From Bacteroidales bacterium (GTDB lineage Bacteria > Bacteroidota > Bacteroidia > Bacteroidales > JAQUTK01), in contig JAQUTK010000023.1 in assembly GCA_028709785.1 (NCBI GenBank), forward strand, positions 1 through 58,687: a stretch of DNA of 58,687 nucleotides, given 5' to 3'. Made by a program: the position numbers and the translations under genes. The notes under the pieces were generated by a model that was not told the DNA's origin, did no database searches, and saw nothing but the letters and a program-made list of their open reading frames with translations. Positions 43,511 through 52,519 of this stretch are shown here, in pieces; position 1 is the stretch's first letter, and every line of letters starts with the position of its first letter.

Positions 43511-44863
43511 TTAATTTGTATTCTTGCTCTCTCCCAGCTCTTCACCCTGTGGAAAAGCAACTTTAATGATTGTACCACTGATCTGTAACAACGAAATCTC
43601 ACAGAGTTTCGTATTATATTCTGCAATGGATTGCCGTTCCTCAGCCTCAATCAGACTGTTTTGTGCTTCTCTGAGTTCGATACCCGAAAGATCGCCCAAT
43701 TTGTAGCGGTCTATGGCAATGCTGTAATTTTCCATGGCTGCTACCAGATTCTCCTTTTCCAATGTCCACAGATTCAGGTTATTCCGATAGGCCATCCAGG
43801 AGTTACTCATATCGGCACGGAGCGCCAGTTCCATCTCTTTGATCCTGAGTTGATCATTCTCGATCTCTATCCGCGCGTTCTTTTGTTCGCGCTTCCTGTT
43901 CATTCCGTCAAAGAGGGTGTATCCCAAAGTCACTCCGTAATTGAGTCCCAGCCGTTGCTGACGCTCGGTGGTTCCGCTGCCGTAGGTATTGTCGGTATAT
44001 CCATAGCCTGCGTTCATCCTCAGGTAAGGGTAATTGACACTCTTCACCTTTCTGTATTCCTGCTCGGAGAGCTTCTTATTCTTCTGAACGATGAGCAGCG
44101 AGGTATTGGAAGTGACCGCACTGTTCCATAGCTGTTCTTTTTCCAATGCTACATTGAGCGTGATCGATGTATCTCTCACCCCAACCTCAGCATCGGGTTC
44201 ATCCAGACCCATCAGTTCGCGGAGCCTCACCCGAGAGGTGTGCACCACTTCCAGTTGGGTGATATACTTACTGCTGTCGGCATTAAAATCGACCTTCGCC
44301 TGTTGCAGATCCAGTCGCGACATCGAACCAATGGTATAACGTTCCTCGACGATCCGCAGACGTTCGCGCGACAAGTCCAGCGACGAACGGAGGTTCTTGA
44401 GCCTGGTGGTCTGTCGGATCTGATTGTAATATTCCGAAGAGAGAGAGGAAATAAACGCTTCAATGGTCAAACGGGTATTGAGCGCACCCATCTGTTTCAA
44501 TTCCTTCAATTTCGCATAGTCAGCCTGAATGCCAAATCCATCAAAGACGGTCCAGTTCATATTCAATCCGACATCGGCCGTGGCATTACTGACACCGTTC
44601 ACGCTGGCTTTGGTACCGTTCGTGTAGTCATACTTGTTATCATACACGTTTCCTCCATACCCTGCTTCCACCCCGAGCGTAGGTAAGTAACCGGCATTGC
44701 CGGGTGTTACATTATTATCAGCGATACGTTCCTGATTGCGCACGATACGTATGGAATAGTTTTGTTCCAGTCCGGTGGCAATGCACTCTTCCAGACTCAT
44801 CTCTTTTTGTCCGAAAGATGCCATCGAACAAGCTATACACGCAATTAATATCCCTTTTTTCAT
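43511..44863 (-). CDS. TolC-family outer-membrane efflux channel
   Basis: This 450-residue outer-membrane protein has a short signal peptide (MKKGILIACIACSMASFGQ) and two homologous halves of long coiled helices and beta strands typical of the OEP/TolC family. Landmarks are LEECIATGLEQNYSIRIVRNQ near residue 25, VEAGYGGNVYDN, the helix RLRIVEERYTIGSMSRLDLQQAKVDF and, in the second half, MENYSIAIDRYKLGDLSGIELREAQNSL. It is the exit duct of the tripartite pump. Its ATG overlaps the stop of the RND gene by 4 bp, so it is coupled to the pump. Confidence 0.93.
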   Translation of the reverse strand: MKKGILIACIACSMASFGQKEMSLEECIATGLEQNYSIRIVRNQERIADNNVTPGNAGYLPTLGVEAGYGGNVYDNKYDYTNGTKASVNGVSNATADVGLNMNWTVFDGFGIQADYAKLKELKQMGALNTRLTIEAFISSLSSEYYNQIRQTTRLKNLRSSLDLSRERLRIVEERYTIGSMSRLDLQQAKVDFNADSSKYITQLEVVHTSRVRLRELMGLDEPDAEVGVRDTSITLNVALEKEQLWNSAVTSNTSLLIVQKNKKLSEQEYRKVKSVNYPYLRMNAGYGYTDNTYGSGTTERQQRLGLNYGVTLGYTLFDGMNRKREQKNARIEIENDQLRIKEMELALRADMSNSWMAYRNNLNLWTLEKENLVAAMENYSIAIDRYKLGDLSGIELREAQNSLIEAEERQSIAEYNTKLCEISLLQISGTIIKVAFPQGEELGESKNTN

Positions 44864-47800
44864 TTTTTATTTTTCCGCTCTGTTGCAATTAGACTATACA
44901 TAGCCGGTACGATAAGAAGAGTCAGAAGTGTAGAAACGATCATTCCTCCGACTACTCCCACACCCATGGCTATTCGGCTTTGAGCTCCCTCTCCTGAAGC
45001 AAATACCAGAGGCAGAAGACCAAGCAAAGTAGAGATACTGGTCATCAGGATAGGTCTCAGACGCTGTACGGCAGCAGTTCGTATGGCTTCTGCCATGGAA
45101 GATCCTGCATCCTGACGCTGATTGGCAAACTCCACAATCAGAATACCATTCTTGGCCACCAAACCGATGAGCATGATCAGACCTATCTGACTGAATATGT
45201 TCATGGTAATGCCCTCCATACTCATAAAGAACAACGCTCCGGAGAGTGCGAGTGGCACTGTGATGAGGATGATCAATGGATCTTTAAAACTCTCAAACTG
45301 GGCTGAAAGCACCAGGTATATCATCACCAACGCCAGTACCATGGCAAACATCAGACTGTCTGAACTCTCTCTAAACTCCTTGCTTTCACCGGAAAGAGCT
45401 GTACGGAACGTGCCGTCCAATGTCTCTTTGGCAATACGGTCCATCTCATCAAGTCCGTCGCCAATGGTGTATCCTTTGTTCAAACCACTGGATATGGTGG
45501 CTGCGATAAACCGGTTATACCCATACAACTGAGGGGGAGCCACATTTTCTTCCAGCTTCACCACATTATCCAGCTGTATCATCGAACCGTTATCGCTACG
45601 CACATAGATAGAGCGCAGATCCATCGGTTGATTACGTTGCTGGCGATTGATTTCACCCAATATCTGATATTGCTTTCCATTCAAATAGAAATAGCCCATA
45701 CGCTGACCGCTGAGCGCATACTGTAACGTCTGCGCAATATTTCGCGTGCTGACGCCCAGCAATGTTGCTTTATCACGGTCAATCTCCACACGCGTCTCGG
45801 GTTTTGTAAATTTCAGATTGACATCGGCCATCTGAAACACTGGACTCTCATTGACCTTATCCATAAAGGCAGGGATGTACTGTTGTAGTTTCTCCAATGT
45901 GGTTGCCTGAAGCACATACTGAATCGGCATACCACCACGTTGTCCACCAAAGGTCGATTGCTGTTGCACAAAGGCACGTGCTTTCGTCTCTTTCCGTACT
46001 GCAAGTGAGAGTTCGTCTGCAATCTCAGACTGACTTCTTTTCCGCTCTTTGATATCTTTCAGGAAGATGTTGATGAAGGCAAAAGAACTTGACGACCGCG
46101 CCATCACATCTCTTTTCTCCATGACAAGAGAATCGACTAGCCATTTTACATCTTCAGCATAATCACGCATGAATTCAAAAGTCGCTCCTTCGGGACCTGT
46201 CATACGCACGGAGATATTCGAGCGGTCTTCCATCGGAGAGAGTTCGGCAGGAATCTTCTTCCAATAATAAAAGATGGAACCAAACAGTACAATAATGATA
46301 GGAACAGCCATCCACTTATATCTAAGAAAACCATTCAGTATCCTCGCATACCCATTGTTCATCCCATCAAAGAAAGGATCTGTTTGTTTGATCAGCCAAC
46401 TCTTCTTCTCCCTATGTTTGAGCATTTTGGTTGCCATCATCGGTGAAAAAGTTAATGCCACAAATGCCGATATACCCACCGAACCGGCAATCACTATCGC
46501 AAACTCTTTGAAGAGTCGTCCCGTCATACCCTGCATAAACACAATCGGAAGGAAGACCGCAATAAGCGTAACCGTTGTGGAAACCACAGCAAAGAAGATC
46601 TCTTTCGATCCTTCTTTTCCCGCTTCTTTGGGTGCCATACCCCGTTCGATCCGGACATAGATATTCTCCGTGACCACTATCGCATCATCGACAACCAGTC
46701 CGATAGAAAGCACGACAGCCAGCATGGTCAGCACATTGATGGAAAATCCCGCCACATACATCACAAAAAAAGCTCCGATAAGCGAGATAGGGATTACAAC
46801 CACAGGAATCAGTGTCGCACGTACATCCCGCAAGAAAGCAAAGATGATCAGTACCACGAGTATAAAAGCAACATAAATCGTTTCCTCCACTTCGTCAATT
46901 GAAGCTCTGACAAAACGTGTATTATCAAATGACATCTCCACCGTCACATCCTCCGGCAGATCCTTTTTCATCTGTTCAATACGTATATAAGCCTCATTGG
47001 CAATATCAATATGATTGGCACCGGGCTGCGGAATCAACACATTCACCACCATCGGTTCGCCGTTTTTAGTCAGCAAGCTTCGCAAGTCTTCGGGCGATAC
47101 TTCGGCATAACCTACATCGCTGAAGCGGACAATATTATTCTTGTCCTGTTTGATGATCAGGTCGTTAAACTCTTTGGCTGTGTGCAGCAAACCGAGGGTA
47201 CGAATGGAAAGTACCATCGTATTTCCCTCAATACTGCCGGAAGGCAACTCGACATTTTCTTTGTCGACTGCATTCTTCACATCCAGAGGAGTCACCCCAT
47301 AGCCGGCCATCTTGATAGGGTCGAGCCACAGACGCATTGAATAACGTTTGTTACCCCATATCTCGACCGAACTCACATTCTGAATGGTCTGCAACCGCTC
47401 TTTTACAGTCAGTTCGGCGATCTCACTCAGTTCCATCAGCGACCGTTTGTTGCTTCGCACGGCAATCTGCATGATCGGTGTAGCATCGGCATCGGCTTTG
47501 GAAACCGTTGGCGGATCACAATCTCGGGGCAAGTAGCGCTGTGCACGCGACACCTTATCACGCACATCATTGGCAGCCGTCTCCATGTCCACGGAAAGTT
47601 CAAATTCGACAGTGATACGGCTCATGCCCTGACTACTCACACTGCTCAGCGAACGAATGCCCGGGATACCATTGATATTCTGTTCCAGAGGCTCGGTGAT
47701 CTGATTCATAATCACATCGGCATTGGCCCCCGGATAACTCACATTGACGGTGATGATGGGCTGATCCACACTCGGATATTCACGCACACCCAGATAGGTG

Positions 47801-47889
47801 TAGCCGATCACACCGAAAAGAAGAATAATCAGCATCATCACGGTGGATAGCACCGGACGATTGATACTGGTTTCTGATAATGTCGCCAT
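44860..47889 (-). CDS. RND multidrug efflux pump (AcrB/MexB-type)
   Basis: This 1009-residue inner-membrane proton-driven pump of the HAE1 branch carries the signature MLIILLFGVIGYTYLGVREYPSVDQPIITV at the N-terminus. The porter domains contain EPLEQNINGIPGIRSLSS. The proton-relay pair in TM4 is GLVVDDAIVVTENIYVRIE, followed by the second transmembrane block SAQFESFKDPLIILITVPLALSGAL and FANQRQDAGSSMAEAI near the end. Length and the drug-type hydrophobic character separate it from heavy-metal (CusA) pumps, whose TM4 motif differs. It is cotranscribed with the adaptor (3-bp gap) and the TolC channel (4-bp overlap). Substrates are not evident; no adjacent TetR/MarR regulator is present. Confidence 0.95.
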   Translation of the reverse strand: MATLSETSINRPVLSTVMMLIILLFGVIGYTYLGVREYPSVDQPIITVNVSYPGANADVIMNQITEPLEQNINGIPGIRSLSSVSSQGMSRITVEFELSVDMETAANDVRDKVSRAQRYLPRDCDPPTVSKADADATPIMQIAVRSNKRSLMELSEIAELTVKERLQTIQNVSSVEIWGNKRYSMRLWLDPIKMAGYGVTPLDVKNAVDKENVELPSGSIEGNTMVLSIRTLGLLHTAKEFNDLIIKQDKNNIVRFSDVGYAEVSPEDLRSLLTKNGEPMVVNVLIPQPGANHIDIANEAYIRIEQMKKDLPEDVTVEMSFDNTRFVRASIDEVEETIYVAFILVVLIIFAFLRDVRATLIPVVVIPISLIGAFFVMYVAGFSINVLTMLAVVLSIGLVVDDAIVVTENIYVRIERGMAPKEAGKEGSKEIFFAVVSTTVTLIAVFLPIVFMQGMTGRLFKEFAIVIAGSVGISAFVALTFSPMMATKMLKHREKKSWLIKQTDPFFDGMNNGYARILNGFLRYKWMAVPIIIVLFGSIFYYWKKIPAELSPMEDRSNISVRMTGPEGATFEFMRDYAEDVKWLVDSLVMEKRDVMARSSSSFAFINIFLKDIKERKRSQSEIADELSLAVRKETKARAFVQQQSTFGGQRGGMPIQYVLQATTLEKLQQYIPAFMDKVNESPVFQMADVNLKFTKPETRVEIDRDKATLLGVSTRNIAQTLQYALSGQRMGYFYLNGKQYQILGEINRQQRNQPMDLRSIYVRSDNGSMIQLDNVVKLEENVAPPQLYGYNRFIAATISSGLNKGYTIGDGLDEMDRIAKETLDGTFRTALSGESKEFRESSDSLMFAMVLALVMIYLVLSAQFESFKDPLIILITVPLALSGALFFMSMEGITMNIFSQIGLIMLIGLVAKNGILIVEFANQRQDAGSSMAEAIRTAAVQRLRPILMTSISTLLGLLPLVFASGEGAQSRIAMGVGVVGGMIVSTLLTLLIVPAMYSLIATERKNKK

Positions 47890-47892
47890 CCG

Positions 47893-48996
47893 TTATTCTC
47901 CTGTATTAAGACGATCGATAGTCACTTTTGTTCCTGTACGAAGCTGCATCACTCCCGATACAATGACCGTATCACCTGCCTGTACTCCGCTGAGTGCTTG
48001 CAAATGACTGGCTGTGCGTATTCCTGTCGTGATTTCAACCGGCTGAGCTATGCCACTCTTATACAGATAGATCATATTCTTTCCCATTTCCGGAATGACT
48101 GCCTCACTCGGCACGGCAAGCGCATCTTCTATTTCTCGTTTCGTAATCTCAACGGAAGTATATCTGCCGGGCATAATCTTTTCGCCTACGTTCGGATAAC
48201 GGGCACGCACCTTCAATGTGCGGGTATTCATATCGACCTTACTCTCCACCGCATAGACAGAAGCCTGATAGTCGCGTACGGTACCATCTTCACCTTGTAG
48301 TCGGAAGAGAATCTTTGTGCCACTCTTGACATCAGAAGAATAGCTCTCGGGAATGGAAAAGTCTATCTTAAGCGGAGCAATACGGGTCAACTTCGTGATG
48401 ATTGTTGAGGGCGAGGCAAAAGCTCCTTCACTCACATTTCTCAATCCGATGATACCATCAAACGGGGCGCGAAGTTCGGTCTGCGAGATATTTGCTTTTA
48501 CCAGTTCGATGTCTGCCTTCAGTTTTTCATTCTCTGTGCTGACCTGTTCAAAAGCCTCCTGACTTACCGCATCTCTCGCCAACAATGTTTTCTGTCGGTA
48601 AAGACGGTCTTCGGCGAGTGGAATCCCCGCCTCCAGTTTCTTCAACTGAGCTTGTAGTGGTTTGTCATTGATCTTAGCAAGAAGTTCGCCCTTCTTCACA
48701 TGCGTACCTTCCTTGAAATAGATGTCTGTCACCTTGCCTGATGATTCAAAAGAGAGATCAACCTCCTCATCGGGAATAATATTGCCTGTGCTGACGATCT
48801 TATCAGAGAGCGTCTGATATTTCAATACAATGGCATTAATATTCAAGATCTTATCTTTTGTTCCTTTCCCCGGGAAAGGAGCTCCGGCAGTCGTTTCTTT
48901 ACCTGAAACATTCTTTTTCAGATTGGGATAAAAGATCATTCCGACAATCAGCACTACGATGAGGATGATAGCACCCCACTTAATTTGTTTATTCAT
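47893..48996 (-). CDS. RND efflux periplasmic adaptor (membrane fusion protein)
   Basis: From the ATG at 48996 the protein has 367 residues with one N-terminal membrane segment (IKWGAIILIVVLIVGMIFYPN). The order of domains is that of AcrA/MexA proteins: a beta-barrel and lipoyl part (TGNIIPDEEVDLSFESSGKVTDIYFKEGTHVKKGELLAKIND), an alpha-hairpin (LKKLEAGIPLAEDRLYRQKTLLARD ... ENEKLKADIELVKANISQTELRAPFDGIIGLRNVSEGAF) and a C-terminal membrane-proximal domain. It bridges the pump and the TolC channel. The frame extends 26 codons further upstream, but the segment before the chosen ATG is not typical. It is the first gene of the operon; no terminator lies between it and the pump. Confidence 0.9.
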   Translation of the reverse strand: MNKQIKWGAIILIVVLIVGMIFYPNLKKNVSGKETTAGAPFPGKGTKDKILNINAIVLKYQTLSDKIVSTGNIIPDEEVDLSFESSGKVTDIYFKEGTHVKKGELLAKINDKPLQAQLKKLEAGIPLAEDRLYRQKTLLARDAVSQEAFEQVSTENEKLKADIELVKANISQTELRAPFDGIIGLRNVSEGAFASPSTIITKLTRIAPLKIDFSIPESYSSDVKSGTKILFRLQGEDGTVRDYQASVYAVESKVDMNTRTLKVRARYPNVGEKIMPGRYTSVEITKREIEDALAVPSEAVIPEMGKNMIYLYKSGIAQPVEITTGIRTASHLQALSGVQAGDTVIVSGVMQLRTGTKVTIDRLNTGE

Positions 48997-49185
48997 ACAA
49001 GGTATTTCTTTTTCTTTTCTTAGAAGAAGCCCAAAGGTATGAAAATAATGCACTTTCTGAATACTGTTAGGCAAAATATTAAGATACCTTTGCTATTCAA
49101 ATCCCTTTTCTAACAGATAACCTCATTTCAACACGCTAATTCAATGCATATGAGTGCAAAACTGGACCTCCTGAAAGAAAATGAG

Positions 49186-49229
49186 AATCCCCACACAAGG
49201 ATGTACGCAGACATCTTTGTGTGGGGATT
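49186..49229 (-). terminator. 19-bp stem terminator of the alpha-galactosidase gene
   Basis: Positions 49186-49204 pair with 49211-49229 over 19 bp (one G-U pair, loop ACGCAG), with the core CCCCACACA/TGTGTGGGG. On the minus strand it is followed by CTCATTTTCTTT. It lies 21 bp after the stop at 49251. The rest of 48997-49185 is A/T-rich with no clear promoter. Confidence 0.8.
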
Positions 49230-49250
49230 TCCTTTATTATCATAAAAGCC

Positions 49251-51434
49251 TTATTCGACCATCTTCAGTTCAAATACCGCGCTTTGAGCCTGCTCAGACA
49301 ACGAATTCTCAATACCTTTGTTCATCAGTTCCTCGCCTGTAAGGATCTTTTGATCTACAGAAAAGCGAGATGCCGTTCCTTTGGGAAGATTGACCTCTTT
49401 GACACTGTATTTCTTAGAAGCATCCAGTCCGTTCAGTTTGACAACAGGGACATTGCCATTCTCCTGCTGATAGAAATAGACAACTGCCTTTTTCTTATCC
49501 GGAGCTACATAGCTGAGAGCAGCCATTGGAGTCTCGTACGGAGAGACTAATCGGTACAAATCGCCATTCATTACAAGTGCGCGAATGCTCTCTTTGTACA
49601 GACGAACCCCTTCTGCCAGTTGCGCCCGTTCCTCGGGAGTTGTTTTGTCCAAAGCCATATCAAGGCCAAGAGCACCACTCAACGCCACATCAATAGCCAA
49701 TTTAAGAGAACGGTTGCCCATACGGGTAACATGCGCTGAGATCGTGTTTGCAGGGAAAAAGTGACCAAATCCCCATTGAATTTTTATTCTTCTCAACGGA
49801 TCGGTATTATCACTCGGCCAGAAGGAGTGAAAATAGTGCAGCGAACCAAAGTCAACTCGTCCCGAACCACCAGAGCAAAGCATCGCCATGACATTAGGGA
49901 AGCCAGTGGCAAACTTATCCATCAGTCGGTAAAGTGAATTATTATATTCAATCAACAAGTGACTCTGCTCCTCCGGAGAAAGATAAGAAGAACCGGGCTG
50001 GGTAACGTATCTGTTGCAATCCCATTTCACATACGAAATGCCCGGATTGGGACGAAGCGTATTATCAATGACCTCCCACTCAAACTTTTGCACTTCCGGT
50101 CTGGTTAAATCCAAGGTTTCCTGATTCCTTCCTAATATCGGTTCGCGCTTTTGCTGTGTGATAATCCAATCGGGATGCTTATTATACAGTTCACTTTTGG
50201 GATTGACCATTTCCGGTTCCAACCAGATACCGAAACCTATCTTACGTTTCTTTGCTTCTTTTGCCAGATAAGAGAGTCCGCTCGGAAGTTTCTTCGTAGA
50301 AACTTGCCAGTCACCTAATCCCTGTCTGTCGTCATCACGAGAATATTCACCATTGCCAAACCAACCATCATCCAACAAGAATAACTCTGCTCCCACCTGC
50401 TTTGCACCATCAAACAGTCCGGTAATTCGTTTTTCATCGAAGGTAAAATAGGTAGCCTCCCAGTTATTCAGGAGAACTGGTCTGTTCTTTTGAGGATCGC
50501 GAACGGAGTATTTCATAGCCCAATGGTGGAACTGACGACTTGTCTCGCCCTTTCCTTTCTTACTGTATGTCCACAAGATGGCAGGCGTGGTAAATGTTTC
50601 TCCACGATCCAGATAATACTGCGCACCGATAGGGTTGATACCTGTCAAAACACGAAGGTTCTTATCCCAGTCCACTTCAAAGGCTAATTGAAAACTTCCG
50701 GGCCATTTTAAAGAAGCCGCAAAAACTTCTCCTTCATTTTCACGGGCAGCTTGACCTACGGACAGGATAAAAGAAGGAATACGCATTTGGGTGGCTCTGA
50801 TTCCCAGTTTGGAATCCAGCACTTTTATTCCTTCGCTCAATCGTTCTTCCGAAAGAATTGCTTCACGCGAATAATCGCCGATAAACTGGGTAACCCAATA
50901 CTGGGAGGATTGAAAGCGTGGAGAAGCCGAAGCATAGCGATAGAGAACTACCTTGCCCTCACCTTCCTCATGACGGATCGAATTCCAGATCTCCATCATA
51001 CTCGTTGACTTATACGATTTGATGAAGATATCCACAAAGAATGGATAAGCAGGATCCTTTAAAGATATGGTTGTCAATTGAATATCATCAGAAACAGCCT
51101 CTTGCTTGTGACTTACATAACGAAGTTCGGTCGATGTATTTCCATCCGTATGAGTTGCCTGAATAGCCGGCTCGGTGATAACCCCATTGCCATAAGGTGG
51201 TAAAAACTCGGACTCACGCGACGGCATTCCGGTTGGAGCAGATACCTCTTTATCCTTTGCGCCAAAACCCAATTGGTAGAGGCGATCATCACTACCAACC
51301 ATCAGACTTAACTTTAAGTCACCTGACTCCACATTAATGACTTGCTTTGCAACCGATTGGTTTTGTGCTTGACCTTGCGTATGAATCGACATGCAAAAGC
51401 TGAGAAGGATTAATAAACAAATTCGATTTTTCAT
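49251..51434 (-). CDS. GH36 alpha-galactosidase (secreted)
   Basis: This 727-residue family GH36 alpha-galactosidase hydrolyses terminal alpha-linked galactose, for example from raffinose-type sugars, galactomannan or host glycans. The ATG at 51434 opens a signal peptide (MKNRICLLILLSFCMSIHTQGQAQ); the 42 upstream in-frame codons are rejected. The beta-sandwich N-terminal part is followed by the catalytic barrel: DDGWFGNGEYSRDDDRQGLGDW, GIWLEPEMVNPKSELY, the nucleophile motif YVKWDCNR (Asp472), MLCSGGSGRVDFG and SDNTDPLRRIKIQWG with the acid/base Asp. Family members in PULs are often extracellular or periplasmic; the signal fits. It is transcribed alone. Together with the GH110 gene it gives the window two alpha-galactosidases of different linkage specificity. 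Confidence 0.95.
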   Translation of the reverse strand: MKNRICLLILLSFCMSIHTQGQAQNQSVAKQVINVESGDLKLSLMVGSDDRLYQLGFGAKDKEVSAPTGMPSRESEFLPPYGNGVITEPAIQATHTDGNTSTELRYVSHKQEAVSDDIQLTTISLKDPAYPFFVDIFIKSYKSTSMMEIWNSIRHEEGEGKVVLYRYASASPRFQSSQYWVTQFIGDYSREAILSEERLSEGIKVLDSKLGIRATQMRIPSFILSVGQAARENEGEVFAASLKWPGSFQLAFEVDWDKNLRVLTGINPIGAQYYLDRGETFTTPAILWTYSKKGKGETSRQFHHWAMKYSVRDPQKNRPVLLNNWEATYFTFDEKRITGLFDGAKQVGAELFLLDDGWFGNGEYSRDDDRQGLGDWQVSTKKLPSGLSYLAKEAKKRKIGFGIWLEPEMVNPKSELYNKHPDWIITQQKREPILGRNQETLDLTRPEVQKFEWEVIDNTLRPNPGISYVKWDCNRYVTQPGSSYLSPEEQSHLLIEYNNSLYRLMDKFATGFPNVMAMLCSGGSGRVDFGSLHYFHSFWPSDNTDPLRRIKIQWGFGHFFPANTISAHVTRMGNRSLKLAIDVALSGALGLDMALDKTTPEERAQLAEGVRLYKESIRALVMNGDLYRLVSPYETPMAALSYVAPDKKKAVVYFYQQENGNVPVVKLNGLDASKKYSVKEVNLPKGTASRFSVDQKILTGEELMNKGIENSLSEQAQSAVFELKMVE

Positions 51435-51560
51435 GAGTAATACTTTATTTAAGCACAATATTAACACTAATAATTTAGTCAATAAATGAATCCGGGAGAC
51501 TTTTTGGAGCTCGCTTCTTTTATTTAACAAATATCGAGATAACACTCTGAAATACTTCAT

Positions 51561-51568
51561 TATATTTG
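51561..51568 (+). promoter_or_regulatory. -7 element for the Cys-rich protein gene
   Basis: TATATTTG is an exact TAnnTTTG match, 26 bp upstream of the ATG at 51595. A frame extending nine codons upstream of that ATG starts within this box, so the ATG is preferred. Confidence 0.6.
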
Positions 51569-51594
51569 TGGTTTATTTTCAAACCAAACACATC

Positions 51595-52077
51595 ATGGAA
51601 ACTAAACAAAATGACAAGGAGTGTTGTCCAATGTTTGATCCAGAACCTTGGGATGACACTGTTTTTGACTGGGATCACAAGCTCTTTATCCGCGACAAAG
51701 TCTGCACACTGTTTTACATGCCAATGAACTTTGGCAAGGTAATCACCAGAATGGTAAACAAACTTGAACTTTGTGGAGCGACAACACCGGGTTTTCTCTG
51801 TCTGTCGGATCATACTTCCAAATGGAACATGGATCTCTATCTTGCCGTGGACAAAGAGGTGCCGGGTGCTGATAACTGTACATTGAGCGGGAAGTATTAC
51901 TGCAAGGTGTATGAAGGAAACTTCAACAAAACCGGAGAATGGTGTAAAGACTACGAATCCGTAGCGAAAGGCAAAGGGTATGAAATCAAGAAAATGTACA
52001 TGTGGTACACCACCTGCCCCAAGTGTGCCAAGAAGTATGGCAAGAACTATGTCGTAATTGTCGGACAGATTGCCTGA
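51595..52077 (+). CDS. Conserved cytoplasmic Cys-rich protein, function unknown
   Basis: This 160-residue protein has no signal peptide or membrane segment. It contains several conserved-looking blocks: DKECCPMFDPEPWDD at the start, LFIRDKVCTLFYMPMNFGKV, LCLSDHTSKWNMDLYLAVDKEVPGADNCTLSGKYYCKVYEGNF and YMWYTTCPKCAKKYGKNYVVIVG. The CPKCAKKYG end (CxxC) and other cysteines could bind a metal or act in redox chemistry. I recall similar proteins annotated only as hypothetical or hydrolase in many bacteria, so the function remains open. It stands alone upstream of the palindrome and small His/Cys protein. Confidence 0.72.
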   Translation: METKQNDKECCPMFDPEPWDDTVFDWDHKLFIRDKVCTLFYMPMNFGKVITRMVNKLELCGATTPGFLCLSDHTSKWNMDLYLAVDKEVPGADNCTLSGKYYCKVYEGNFNKTGEWCKDYESVAKGKGYEIKKMYMWYTTCPKCAKKYGKNYVVIVGQIA

Positions 52078-52093
52078 TCATGTGTTAAACTAT

Positions 52094-52107
52094 TCTGTCC
52101 GGACAGA
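52094..52107. promoter_or_regulatory. Operator-like palindrome TCTGTCCGGACAGA
   Basis: A perfect 14-bp palindrome lies 18 bp upstream of a -7 box (52126-52133), that is, over the -33 region of the next gene. A half-site GGACAGA occurs again at 52063-52069, at the end of the preceding gene. The place fits a repressor or activator dimer, perhaps metal-responsive given the neighbours; this is inference. Confidence 0.5.
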
Positions 52108-52125
52108 TAGCTTACAAATTCTTAC

Positions 52126-52133
52126 TACTTTTG
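52126..52133 (+). promoter_or_regulatory. -7 element for the His/Cys-rich protein
   Basis: TACTTTTG matches TAnnTTTG. It ends 5 bp before the ATG at 52139, so the mRNA would start at or only a few bases before the start codon (leaderless or nearly so). Confidence 0.6.
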
Positions 52134-52138
52134 CAACT

Positions 52139-52447
52139 ATGAAATTGCATCTGAGAAGGCAAGTAATCTTTGCATGGTTATTGTTTCTTGCAATAGCTCC
52201 AATCGGTATTGTAAAGAGTTTCCACTTTCATGAGCATGAGTCGGCGACTTCAGGGCATGATTGTGACAACTCGTCTTGCTCTTGCTTTATCTGTCATTTT
52301 CAGTTACTTCCTTTTGTGGAGTCTTCCACATTTGATCTCTCGTTTGATGAGAATTTCACGTCTTTAGATACAGATATTTCTGTCTGCAAGGTTTTCAAAA
52401 CCGCACCTTGCTCCTATTCTTTACGAGCTCCTCCCTGCTTATTTTAA
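52139..52447 (+). CDS. Small membrane-anchored His/Cys-rich protein
   Basis: From the ATG at 52139 the protein has 102 residues. An N-terminal hydrophobic segment (VIFAWLLFLAIAPIGIV) is followed by SFHFHEHESATSGHDCDNSSCSCFICHFQ, with five His and four Cys within about 30 residues, a likely metal-binding patch on the periplasmic side. The rest is Ser/Phe-rich and ends APCSYSLRAPPCLF. A 27-codon upstream extension of the frame is rejected because the -7 box lies inside it. It is directly upstream of a TonB-dependent receptor, a layout known for metal or porphyrin uptake; it may bind the transported ligand or a metal. I know no named family with confidence. Confidence 0.65.
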   Translation: MKLHLRRQVIFAWLLFLAIAPIGIVKSFHFHEHESATSGHDCDNSSCSCFICHFQLLPFVESSTFDLSFDENFTSLDTDISVCKVFKTAPCSYSLRAPPCLF

Positions 52448-52519
52448 ATTGTTGACTGATATGCCCCTCTGCAGGGGGTATTCAACTTCATTGTGTACAT
52501 TTTAAAATAAGAAATAATA

